Assembly: GCA_008668455.1 (NCBI GenBank)
Contig: RQCD01000119.1
Location: 1-8,617, forward strand
From: Clostridia bacterium
GTDB lineage: Bacteria > Bacillota > Clostridia > UBA1381
Direction: 5' to 3'
Length of the DNA: 8,617 bases
Each line of letters starts with the position of its first letter. The stretch's first letter is position 1. Both the position numbers and the translations under genes were made by a program. Below are positions 1 to 6,713 of the stretch, piece after piece. Under the pieces are notes generated by a model, which ran no database searches, was not told the origin of the DNA, and saw only the letters and a program-made list of their open reading frames with translations.

Positions 1-1353
1 AATAACGGAATTATTAAGCCATTATTAGAGCTGCCGCTCTTTCAGGATGAGTCGGAGCAGCGGATAGAAAAGATTCCGTCCATAATTGTTGAAAAATTTG
101 TGTCGCATTCGCAGGCGGCGGTTTCGGATAATTTTGAGGAGATTATTGAGGAAATCAACTTTGGATCGTGCGGACTGTTTATTGATGGACTGGATAAGGG
201 ATTTATTCTGGATGTCCGAAGCTGGGGACACCGCGGAATTGACAAGCCTAGTAATGAACAATCCATATATGGACCGCAGGAGGCGTTTTCCGAAATGCTC
301 CGGAATAACTCTGCTTTGGTTCGGAAAATTAGAAAAACAGAGAAAATGATCTGTGAAAGCGTCAAGATCGGGAAAGTCAGTAAAACGCGCGGTGTGATGA
401 TGTATATTTCTGATCTTGCCAATGAGCAGCTGGTGGAGGAGGTGCGCCGCCGCTTAAACGGAATCAGTATGGATTACTGTATTTCCAGTGAGGAGGTGGC
501 AATGTTTTTAGAGGAAAACAGCTTATCTCTTACAAATCAGATTTTAATGACCGAGCGTCCGGATCGGGTGGCGCGCGCCCTGTCTGAGGGACGGGTGGCT
601 TTTTTACTAAACGGAAATCCGCATGTTCTGATTATGCCGACAAATGCGTTTGAACTGCTGCACGCTGCGTCGGACGATTACCTGCGTGTTCCCTATGCTA
701 ATTTTATCATGGTGATCCGGCTGATTGCTGTGATCATCTCTGTGCTGCTGCCGGCTTTGTATTTGGCAATCACACTCTACCACAGAGAAATGATTCCAAC
801 CTTTTTAGCCTATGCGATCAGCGCTTCACGTGAAACAGTGCCATTTCCAAGTATGGTGGAGCTGTTATTAATGGATATTTCCTTTGAAATGATCCGGGAG
901 GCAGGAATTAAAATGCCAAATCCGATCGGATCAACGCTTGGCATTGTCGGCGGCTTGATTTTGGGGCAGGCGGCGGTCAGCGCAAAAATTGTCAGTCCGA
1001 TTATGATTATTGTGATTGCACTGACCGGCTTAGGATCGTTTGCTACGCCGGAATATAGTCTTGGCTGGGGATATCGGATTTTAAGAATTGCATTTATTAT
1101 TTTAGCATCTATCTTAGGTTTTTACGGGATTGCGATTGGCATTTTTTTTTATGCCGTATCTCTCGGAGCAAAAAGCAGCTTTGGAATTCCATTCTTAGAG
1201 CCGCTGTTTCAGAAAAAGAAAAGCGAACGGGAAAATGCTATTTTTACCGCACCGGTCTGGAAACGGGAATATCGTCCGGATTATCTGGAGACGCAAAGAG
1301 AAATGCAGCAGCCGAAAATTAGCATGAAATGGCGGAAAAAAAGGAAAAAGTGA
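1..1353 (+). CDS. Spore germinant receptor A subunit (GerA family), 5' partial
   Basis: This is the A subunit of a nutrient germinant receptor, which sits in the inner spore membrane and senses small molecules to trigger germination with its B and C partners. The frame is open from base 1, so the start lies outside the window; 450 residues are visible, and family members are usually about 480-530. The soluble N-terminal part carries the family hallmark NEQSIYGPQEAF (about residues 85-96) and TERPDRVARALSEGRVAFLL. Membrane segments follow at about 234-260 (ending VLLPALYLAITLY), 309-348 and 360-388. The ASRETVPFP loop (275-283), REAGIKMPNPIG and GQAAVSAKIVSP are strongly GerA-like. The tail is basic (KWRKKRKK). 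The stop is 9 bases before the B-subunit ATG, with its ribosome binding site in between, so the genes are one operon. The germinant and the exact paralogue (gerA, gerK and so on) cannot be read from sequence. Family identity is near certain. Confidence 0.96.
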   Translation, partial: NNGIIKPLLELPLFQDESEQRIEKIPSIIVEKFVSHSQAAVSDNFEEIIEEINFGSCGLFIDGLDKGFILDVRSWGHRGIDKPSNEQSIYGPQEAFSEMLRNNSALVRKIRKTEKMICESVKIGKVSKTRGVMMYISDLANEQLVEEVRRRLNGISMDYCISSEEVAMFLEENSLSLTNQILMTERPDRVARALSEGRVAFLLNGNPHVLIMPTNAFELLHAASDDYLRVPYANFIMVIRLIAVIISVLLPALYLAITLYHREMIPTFLAYAISASRETVPFPSMVELLLMDISFEMIREAGIKMPNPIGSTLGIVGGLILGQAAVSAKIVSPIMIIVIALTGLGSFATPEYSLGWGYRILRIAFIILASILGFYGIAIGIFFYAVSLGAKSSFGIPFLEPLFQKKKSERENAIFTAPVWKREYRPDYLETQREMQQPKISMKWRKKRKK

Positions 1354-1362
1354 GGCGGTTTG

Positions 1363-2442
1363 ATGGATAAGATTTTAAACAAACGGCAGATCCGATCCAT
1401 TCTCATTAATCTGATCTGTGTAAAGCTTTTATTTATGTATCCCAGAGGATTAACGCAAAATTCCGGAAGCGCTGCATGGATTCAGGTAATTTATGTGTCC
1501 CTGATTGCGCTGATTCTATTTTCTATTTCTATGAAGCTTTATGAGAAAATAGGTTTAAAAAGTGTTCTTGCATTGGGAGAGGAGCTTGGAGGAAAACCGC
1601 TGAAAATCATTGTGGGTGTTTTCAGCGCATGGATTTTTTCACTTTGTATTGCCACTACAGTGCGGAGCTTTCCGGAGGTTATTAAAATGGTGCTGCTTCC
1701 GGTGACTCCGATTGAAATTATTCTATTGGCGTTTGGGGCGGCGATTGTGATTGGAAGCCGGTATGGTTTTGTGTCCCTGGCAAAAATTCATGAGATCTTT
1801 CTTCCGGTAGCGGCAGTAATTGTGATGCTTTTTCTGGGATTTTTAATGCCGGAAATTAATTTAGATTATATCTTTCCCATTCTCGGAAAAGGAGTAAAAA
1901 ATATTTTTTTAAGCGGAATTAACGCCTTGGATATTTTCGGAGATATTTTTGCGCTGAATTTTCTTTTTTCCTATTGTAAAAGCTTTGAGGATGCAAGGAC
2001 GGCAGGGTATCAGGCGATTTTAGTGAGCAGCGCTTTTGCAATTGTTTCCAGCTTTCTTTTTGCGGCGACATATGCTTATCCGGTTTCGGAAAATTTTCTG
2101 TTTCCGTTTTATCAAATGGCAAGACTCATTCAGATCGGAGAATTTTTTCAGAGGTTGGAAGCATTTTTTGAATTTATGTGGTCGATCAGCATTCTCCTTT
2201 ACAGCTCCTTTTATTTGTATCTGATCTGCAACATTCTACGGGAAACATTTTTCCTGCAATATCATGAGCCTCTCCTGATTCCAGTGCTTTCTATTATTAT
2301 GTCGGTTTCCTTTCTGACCGGAGATATGCGGGAAATGCTTTCTAATTATAGCTGGGTCGGAGTTGTGATCTATATGACGGCATTTTTTCTGCCGATTCTT
2401 TTGGAGCTCTGTTATCTGAAAAAAAGGGGGGAATCGGATTGA
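1363..2442 (+). CDS. Spore germinant receptor B subunit (GerAB/endospore permease family)
   Basis: This is an integral membrane protein of 359 residues, the usual length for the GerAB/spore permease family, which belongs to the APC transporter superfamily and is thought to bind the germinant. It is hydrophobic throughout, with about ten membrane spans. Family signatures include PRGLTQNSGSAAWIQVIY near residues 29-46, and FPFYQMARLIQIGEFFQRLE followed by AFFEFMWSISILLY in the last third. I chose ATG 1363 because GAGGCGG (1352-1358) lies 4 bases upstream; the TTG at 1360 would leave only 1 base. The C-terminal end overlaps the next gene by 4 bases, which suggests translational coupling of B and C subunits. 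It lies between the A and C subunits in the classical order. Expression in the forespore from a sigma-G promoter upstream of the operon is expected from the family, but that promoter is not in the window. Confidence 0.95.
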   Translation: MDKILNKRQIRSILINLICVKLLFMYPRGLTQNSGSAAWIQVIYVSLIALILFSISMKLYEKIGLKSVLALGEELGGKPLKIIVGVFSAWIFSLCIATTVRSFPEVIKMVLLPVTPIEIILLAFGAAIVIGSRYGFVSLAKIHEIFLPVAAVIVMLFLGFLMPEINLDYIFPILGKGVKNIFLSGINALDIFGDIFALNFLFSYCKSFEDARTAGYQAILVSSAFAIVSSFLFAATYAYPVSENFLFPFYQMARLIQIGEFFQRLEAFFEFMWSISILLYSSFYLYLICNILRETFFLQYHEPLLIPVLSIIMSVSFLTGDMREMLSNYSWVGVVIYMTAFFLPILLELCYLKKRGESD

Positions 2443-3746
2443 AGGTCTATAGAATGCTTGGATGGGTGCTTGCCTGTTTTCTGCTTTGCGGCTGCTATGA
2501 TGCAGTAGAGCCAAATGAAATCGCGTATGTAGTTGCTATGGGGATTGATGAAACGGATCAGGATGGGATTTACGAATTTACCATTCAGTTTGCGAAAACA
2601 ACGCAGATCAGCGGCGGTTCAAGCGAGGAGGGAGGCAAAGCAGGCAACGAGATCACAGATTTAATAGCGATCAAAGCCCCCACCATTTATTCCGGCATCA
2701 ATCTGGCAAATCACAGTGTAAGCAAGCGTTTTACGCTTGCACATACAAAGCTCTTTGTGATTTCGGAGGAAATTGCAAGAAAAGGCGTATTGGATTTGAG
2801 CGACGCAATCGGCAGAAATGCTGATATCCGGCCGAATATCTATCTTGCTGTGTCGCATGGAAAGGCGAAGGAGTATTTAGAGGCGGTTAAACCGGTGGCG
2901 GAGGTAAATCCGGTAAACTATTATCATTTAATCTTTGAATCGCAATATAGCGGATTTGTGCCAAAAAACATGATACAGGATTTTTATTGTCAGGTGAAGT
3001 CTGATTATAAAAGCTGTGTGCTGCCGATCACAGGGGCAAATCAGACAAATCTGGAAAAAAATAAAAATAACGAGGGACAGGATAACAAGGATCAGGAAAG
3101 CCAGAATACAGAATTAGACAGCAATGGGGACACTAAAACACCGTTGAATGAATCCGGCTTTGAATACCATTTGTATCAGTATGTTGCCGGGCAATCAGAC
3201 ATTGAAAAGAAGAATCCGAGCGAGGTCATGGGAATGGCAATCTTTAAGCGGGATAAAATGGTTGGAGTGATGTCGGAGATCGAGGGAGAGATTTATAATT
3301 TATTAACCGGGCAGTATCAAAATAACTATGTCACCTTTCATACCGGAGATCATTCTGATAAGCCGGTGACAGTGCAGATGTCCCAATCCAGAAGACCGAA
3401 AAAAACCGTTAAAATCATGCCGGATCATCCAAGGGTATCGGTCAAGGTGTTTTTAGAGGCAGAATTAGTTTCAGAATCGGTGCAGGATCCGATTGACGGA
3501 CATGTGAATGAATTTGAGGAAACGGCAAGGAAGGAAATAAAGAATGCTATCACACATTTTTTAGAAAAAACCGCACAGGACTATCAGGCTGATCCGGCAG
3601 GCTTCGGAGAAGCTGCCCGGCGCTGCTTTCTTACCCAGCAGGACTATGAGGATTATGAGTGGGAAAAAAAATTTCCGCATGCAGAATTTGACGTTTCGGT
3701 GGATTTTCAGCTGCAAAGAGTCGGATTTGTTGCTCTGGAGGGATAG
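2439..3746 (+). CDS. Spore germinant receptor C subunit, lipoprotein (GerC family)
   Basis: This is the lipid-anchored C subunit of the germinant receptor, 435 residues. It starts at TTG 2439, preceded at 7 bases by GGGGGG (2426-2431), and overlaps the B-subunit stop in a TTGA arrangement; ATG 2454 is the alternative. The N terminus is a lipoprotein signal, basic then hydrophobic, ending in lipobox L-C-G-C with the acylated Cys at residue 19 (2493-2495). It continues CYDAVEPNEIAYVVAMGID, the standard GerC mature start (usually C-W-D-x-x-E-x-N). The C-terminal domain is recognisable from DPAGFGEAARRCF, WEKKFPHAEFDVSVDFQLQR and the final VGFV. An odd feature is a hydrophilic Asn/Gln/Lys/Glu/Asp-rich stretch at residues about 200-235, which looks like a flexible insertion in the N-terminal half. 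A small membrane protein gene follows 3 bases after the stop. Confidence 0.95.
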   Translation: MKVYRMLGWVLACFLLCGCYDAVEPNEIAYVVAMGIDETDQDGIYEFTIQFAKTTQISGGSSEEGGKAGNEITDLIAIKAPTIYSGINLANHSVSKRFTLAHTKLFVISEEIARKGVLDLSDAIGRNADIRPNIYLAVSHGKAKEYLEAVKPVAEVNPVNYYHLIFESQYSGFVPKNMIQDFYCQVKSDYKSCVLPITGANQTNLEKNKNNEGQDNKDQESQNTELDSNGDTKTPLNESGFEYHLYQYVAGQSDIEKKNPSEVMGMAIFKRDKMVGVMSEIEGEIYNLLTGQYQNNYVTFHTGDHSDKPVTVQMSQSRRPKKTVKIMPDHPRVSVKVFLEAELVSESVQDPIDGHVNEFEETARKEIKNAITHFLEKTAQDYQADPAGFGEAARRCFLTQQDYEDYEWEKKFPHAEFDVSVDFQLQRVGFVALEG

Positions 3747-3749
3747 CTT

Positions 3750-3917
3750 ATGTTTTATATTATTTTAACCTGTGCGATTGTCACGATAGCCGGAGTTTAT
3801 GCCGCAGGCTTTGGATGGTGGCAGCTTCAGCAAAAAAATTATGCCGGAGGGATTGTAGTCTGGATTCTGTCGGCGGTGTCGGTCATTTATGGGTGGATCG
3901 CGATGCTTAAAATTTAA
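3750..3917 (+). CDS. 55-residue two-helix membrane protein, candidate germinant receptor D subunit
   Basis: This is a short gene with strong translation signals: GGAGGGA (3737-3743) lies 6 bases before ATG 3750, and the ATG is only 3 bases after the C-subunit stop. The 55-residue product starts MFYIILTCAIVTIAGVYAAG, then a short polar turn (WWQLQQKNY, residues 23-31), then a second hydrophobic segment (GGIVVWILSAVSVIYGWIAM), and ends LKI. That predicts two membrane helices joined by a tight loop. Small two-helix proteins encoded within or next to germinant-receptor operons are known in Bacillus as D subunits that modulate germination rate. Size, topology and position match, but the assignment is inference because such proteins have little sequence conservation. 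It is the last gene before the terminator at 3929-3980, so it is co-transcribed with the receptor. That it is a real gene is likely; the exact role is open. Confidence 0.8.
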   Translation: MFYIILTCAIVTIAGVYAAGFGWWQLQQKNYAGGIVVWILSAVSVIYGWIAMLKI

Positions 3918-3928
3918 AAAGACGCAGG

Positions 3929-3980
3929 AAAAAAAGCGCAGCCGGCGGCGTAATGGTACACCATGGCGTGCGCTTTTTTT
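3929..3980. terminator. Bidirectional intrinsic terminator between ger operon and pnp
   Basis: Arms AAAAAAAGCGCA (3929-3940) and TGCGCTTTTTTT (3969-3980) are perfectly complementary over 12 bases. Inside, GCC (3941-3943) can pair with GGC (3965-3967), and ATGG (3953-3956) with CCAT (3961-3964). The T7 run ends the right arm on the + strand, and the A7 run of the left arm is a T7 run on the - strand, so it can stop the ger operon from the left and pnp from the right. Position between convergent genes supports this. Confidence 0.88.
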
Positions 3981-3985
3981 AATTT

Positions 3986-4071
3986 GTAGGAAATTGCGTA
4001 AAACGCAATGACGAAAAATCAAAAATGCTACCTTATTCCTACGCCCGCAGGCGGAGCTTTTATCAAAAGCT
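3986..4071. repeat. Hairpin-rich intergenic segment (possible dispersed element or pnp 3' UTR)
   Basis: This spacer between the terminator and the pnp stop holds four inverted repeats: an outer GTAGGAA (3986-3992) / TTCCTAC (4036-4042); a nested hairpin ATTGCGT (3993-3999) AAA ACGCAAT (4003-4009); CGCC (4042-4045) / GGCG (4050-4053); and AGCTTTT (4055-4061) / AAAAGCT (4065-4071) followed by five T on the + strand. It would be transcribed as the 3' end of pnp mRNA. The compact nested symmetry is more than a terminator needs and resembles small dispersed intergenic repeats, but copy number cannot be judged from one window. Confidence 0.5.
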
Positions 4072-4082
4072 TTTTTATATTC

Positions 4083-6170
4083 TTATTCTTCTTCTTTCAT
4101 AGCGTCCTTGTGAGAAAGGCTGATCTTTCCGGTTTTCGGATCAATATCCATCACCTTGACGCGTAGAATTTCGCCGACGTCTGTGACATCCTCCACCTTT
4201 TCCACACGCTTATTTGCAAGCTTAGAGATGTGGCAGAGACCGTCTTTTCCCGGCAGAATCTCCACGAATGCGCCGAAAGCGGTAATGGTTTTTACCGTGC
4301 CATCGTAAATTTCGCCAATCTCCGGCTCTTTTACAATCAGTTCAATTGCATTTTTTGCTGCCTCGCCCGACTGCTGATCCACTGCAAAAATGTGAATTGT
4401 ACCGTCGTCGTCAATATCAATCTTTGCGCCGGTATCTGCGACAATTTTCTGAATCACCTTGCCGCCCTGACCGATCACCTCGCGGATCTTGTCCGGGTCA
4501 ATATGCATCGTGCTTACCTTCGGAGCATACGGAGACAGGTGGTCGCGTACTTCCGGAATTGCCTTTAAGAGTATATCGTCAATGATATAGCATCTTGCAT
4601 CGCGCGTTTTTCTTAACGCTTCTTCAATCACCTCATACGGCAGACCGTCGTTTTTAATATCCACCTGAATTGAGGTGATACCAAGCTTTGTTCCGGCAAC
4701 CTTAAAGTCCATCTCGCCGTAGAAATCCTCTAAGCCCTGAATGTCCACCATGGTGGTAAAGCCCTCGTCGGTTGTGATCAGACCGCAGGAAATACCTGCA
4801 ACCGGACGCTTAATCGGCACACCCGCTGCCATCAGCGCCAAGGTCGATCCGCAGACGCTGCCCTGTGAGGTAGAACCGTTTGAGCTTAATACCTCGGAAA
4901 CGGTACGGATTGCATACGGGAAATCCTCCTCAGACGGCAGAACCGGCACTAAGGAACGCTCTGCCAATGCACCGTGACCAATTTCACGCCGTCCGGGACC
5001 TCGGGAGGGCTTTGTCTCGCCGACTGAGTAGGATGGGAAGTTGTAATGGTGCATGTAACGCTTGGATTCCTCCTGGTCAATACCGTCCAGACGCTGCATT
5101 TCAGCCAAAGGCGCTAAGGTTGCAACCGTCAGCACCTGTGTCTGACCGCGTGTAAAGAGGCCGCAGCCGTGTACTCTCGGAAGAAGATCTACCTCTGCGG
5201 AGAGCGGACGGATTTCATTTAACCCTCTGCCGTCCACACGTCTGCCCTGATAGAGCCATGCGCGGACAATTTCTTTCTGCATTTTATAGAGAATTTCGCC
5301 GATTTCCTCCTGGATGGTCGGGTACTTTTCTTCGAGCTTTTCAATTAATTCATCCGTTACAACGCCCATGCGCTCGTCGCGGATATTCTTATCGTCTGTA
5401 TCTAACGCATACTGGATCTTTTCGTAGGCGATTGCCTTAATATCATCCCAAAGCTCCTGGTTTACGGTGTGTGCTTCATAGGTGAACTTTTCTTTTCCGA
5501 TTTCAGCCCTGATTCCCTCAATGAAACCGCAAAGCTCAATGATGGTTTTATGCGCAAACTTCAAGCCCTCCAGCATAACGTCCTCTTTGACTTCGTTTGC
5601 TGCTGCTTCGATCATAACGATCTTTTGCTTTGTTCCGGCAACGGTAACCAGCATTTCTGATTTTTCTCTCTGTGCAACAGTCGGATTGATGATATATTCG
5701 CCGTCTGCATAGCCGAGCCATACACCGCCGATCGGACCGTTCCAGGGTATATCTGAAATAGAAATTGCAATGGAGGTACCGATCATAGCGGCAACCTCAG
5801 GCGGGTTATCCTGCTCAACGGACAATACGGTAGCAACCACCGAAACGTCGTTTCTTAAATCGGACGGGAACAGCGGACGGATCGGACGGTCGATCACACG
5901 GCTTGTTAAAATCGCCTTTTCAGACGGCTTTCCCTCACGCTTGATATAGCCGCCCGGAATCTTGCCGACAGCATACAGCTTTTCCTCATAGTCTACACTG
6001 AGCGGAAAGAAATCCACTCCCTCGCGCGGTGTGCGGGATGCGGTCACATTAACCATCACAACGGTGTCGCCATAGCGAACCAGGCAGTGACCGTTTGCCA
6101 ATGCCGCCATTTTGCCGGTTTCAATCACCAGCGGACGGCCTGCTAATGTTGTTTCAAAAGTTCTGAACAT
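4083..6170 (-). CDS. pnp: Polyribonucleotide nucleotidyltransferase (PNPase)
   Basis: This phosphorolytic 3'-to-5' exoribonuclease degrades RNA to nucleoside diphosphates and can run in reverse; it acts as a cytoplasmic trimer in mRNA decay. The product is 695 residues, the normal length. Layout: first RNase PH domain (about 10-140, with IPGGYIKREGKPSE), helical linker (about 240-305), second RNase PH domain (about 312-525, with GPGRREIGHG at 391-400 and the phosphate-site region STSQGSVCG at 433-441), KH domain with GQGG at 567-570, and S1 domain from about 617. D482, D488 and K490 in EDFYGEMDFK match the catalytic Asp, Asp and Lys of the E. coli enzyme (D486, D492, K494). I chose ATG 6170 because AGGAG (6184-6180) lies 9 bases upstream and MFRTFETTLAGRPL fits the family start. 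The frame is open a further 50 codons upstream, but that part is unrelated leader. The neighbour rpsO is the classical partner. The leader is highly structured. Confidence 0.98.
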   Translation of the reverse strand: MFRTFETTLAGRPLVIETGKMAALANGHCLVRYGDTVVMVNVTASRTPREGVDFFPLSVDYEEKLYAVGKIPGGYIKREGKPSEKAILTSRVIDRPIRPLFPSDLRNDVSVVATVLSVEQDNPPEVAAMIGTSIAISISDIPWNGPIGGVWLGYADGEYIINPTVAQREKSEMLVTVAGTKQKIVMIEAAANEVKEDVMLEGLKFAHKTIIELCGFIEGIRAEIGKEKFTYEAHTVNQELWDDIKAIAYEKIQYALDTDDKNIRDERMGVVTDELIEKLEEKYPTIQEEIGEILYKMQKEIVRAWLYQGRRVDGRGLNEIRPLSAEVDLLPRVHGCGLFTRGQTQVLTVATLAPLAEMQRLDGIDQEESKRYMHHYNFPSYSVGETKPSRGPGRREIGHGALAERSLVPVLPSEEDFPYAIRTVSEVLSSNGSTSQGSVCGSTLALMAAGVPIKRPVAGISCGLITTDEGFTTMVDIQGLEDFYGEMDFKVAGTKLGITSIQVDIKNDGLPYEVIEEALRKTRDARCYIIDDILLKAIPEVRDHLSPYAPKVSTMHIDPDKIREVIGQGGKVIQKIVADTGAKIDIDDDGTIHIFAVDQQSGEAAKNAIELIVKEPEIGEIYDGTVKTITAFGAFVEILPGKDGLCHISKLANKRVEKVEDVTDVGEILRVKVMDIDPKTGKISLSHKDAMKEEE

Positions 6171-6191
6171 TTTTTTTGTCTCCTTTTTTTG

Positions 6192-6281
6192 GGGACAGCG
6201 TTTATTTTTTAGCAGATAGGCACAACTGTTTTCCCTCCAAAAACAATTCTGCTTATTTGCTAAAAATAAATTCACAGTCCC
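6192..6281 (-). promoter_or_regulatory. Structured pnp leader, nested inverted repeats
   Basis: Just upstream of the pnp ribosome binding site, the arms TTTATTTTTTAGCA (6201-6214) and TGCTAAAAATAAA (6258-6270) pair over 13 bases with one bulged T. They are flanked by GGGAC (6192-6196) / GTCCC (6277-6281). An apical hairpin (6227-6232 with 6240-6245) leaves GGAGGG in its loop when read in the mRNA sense. E. coli pnp is known to autoregulate through an RNase III-cleaved leader stem near rpsO. A comparable role here is inference from position and structure. Confidence 0.55.
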
Positions 6282-6298
6282 GTTTTTTAATATACATG

Positions 6299-6342
6299 AA
6301 AAGCAAGCGAAGCTTCCCATATAGAAAGTCTCGCTTGCTTTT
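6299..6342 (-). terminator. Hairpin after rpsO: attenuating terminator or processing site
   Basis: Perfect 12-base arms AAAAGCAAGCGA (6299-6310) and TCGCTTGCTTTT (6331-6342) enclose a 20-base loop, starting 6 bases after the rpsO stop codon. In the rpsO sense the stem ends in only four T, so termination may be partial and allow read-through into pnp. It could equally be a 3' stabilising or RNase processing stem. No convincing separate pnp promoter was found, which favours partial read-through. Confidence 0.6.
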
Positions 6343-6348
6343 TGTGCA

Positions 6349-6618
6349 CTACTTTCTAAGACCTAACTTTGCAACTAAAGCACGGTATCTTTCAATATCC
6401 TGTGACTTTAAGTAGTTAAGCATGTTACGTCTTTTACCAACCATAATCAAAAGACCGCGTCTTGAGTGATGATCCTTCTTATGAAAATTTAAATGCTCAT
6501 CATTCAGATGGTTGATTCTCTCGGTCAAAAGCGCGATCTGAACCTCCGGCGAGCCGGTGTCTCCCTCATGGGTTGCATAGGTTGCAATAATCTCCTGCTT
6601 ACGCTCTTTTGTCATCAT
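6349..6618 (-). CDS. rpsO: Small ribosomal subunit protein uS15
   Basis: This primary 16S rRNA-binding protein of the 30S platform has 89 residues, starting MMTKERKQEII. The conserved core is present: GDTGSPEVQIALLTERI, KKDHHSRRGLLIMVGKRR and the C-terminal YRALVAKLGLRK. His, Asp, His and Ser of the DHHS region, which contact rRNA, are intact. AGGAGG (6629-6624) lies 5 bases before ATG 6618 and 8 before ATG 6615, so the second start (88 residues) is also possible; GTG 6624 overlaps the ribosome binding site and is rejected. Compared with E. coli and B. subtilis S15 as I remember them, there is one extra residue in INHLNDEHLNFH (Asp codon 6499-6501). The gene lies between rpmE and pnp, with a structured leader upstream (6643-6689) that may serve S15 autoregulation. 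Confidence 0.97.
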   Translation of the reverse strand: MMTKERKQEIIATYATHEGDTGSPEVQIALLTERINHLNDEHLNFHKKDHHSRRGLLIMVGKRRNMLNYLKSQDIERYRALVAKLGLRK

Positions 6619-6642
6619 TTTCACCTCCTATTTTCTAAACAT

Positions 6643-6689
6643 CCCCGTATGCTGAGTGACCGTTGGTGATTCGGCAGACTAAGCATAGG
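6643..6689 (-). promoter_or_regulatory. Candidate S15-responsive rpsO leader hairpin
   Basis: In the mRNA sense the arms TATGCTTAGT and ACTCAGCATA (6687-6678 and 6657-6648 on this strand) pair with one internal T/C mismatch. The stem extends outward through CC/GG around a bulge and inward by GCCG (6675-6672) with CGGT (6662-6659). It ends about 14 bases before the rpsO AGGAGG. Many bacteria control rpsO through S15 binding to leader RNA with diverse structures. Assignment here is by position and folding only. Confidence 0.5.
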
Positions 6690-6713
6690 TTTTCACTTTT
6701 AAGCATTGCCAAA

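Noticed and set aside
3986..4071. Insertion-sequence remnant or CRISPR repeat in the ger-pnp spacer
   Set aside because: There is no transposase fragment, no target-site duplication and no repeat-spacer periodicity; only nested inverted repeats are seen.
4230..5155. Several 60-110 codon open frames on the + strand opposite pnp
   Set aside because: They lie inside the well-conserved PNPase gene, have no start signals, and encode compositionally odd proteins typical of antisense shadows.
6171..6320. In-frame extension of pnp by 50 codons upstream of ATG 6170
   Set aside because: ATG 6170 has a good AGGAG at 9 bases and gives the normal PNPase length and N terminus; the extension is Cys/Asn-rich, unlike the family, and covers the structured leader.
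6682..6712. Independent rpsO promoter TTGGCA / TATGCT
   Set aside because: Spacing of 19 and a poor -10 make it weak; kept only as context for the leader finding.
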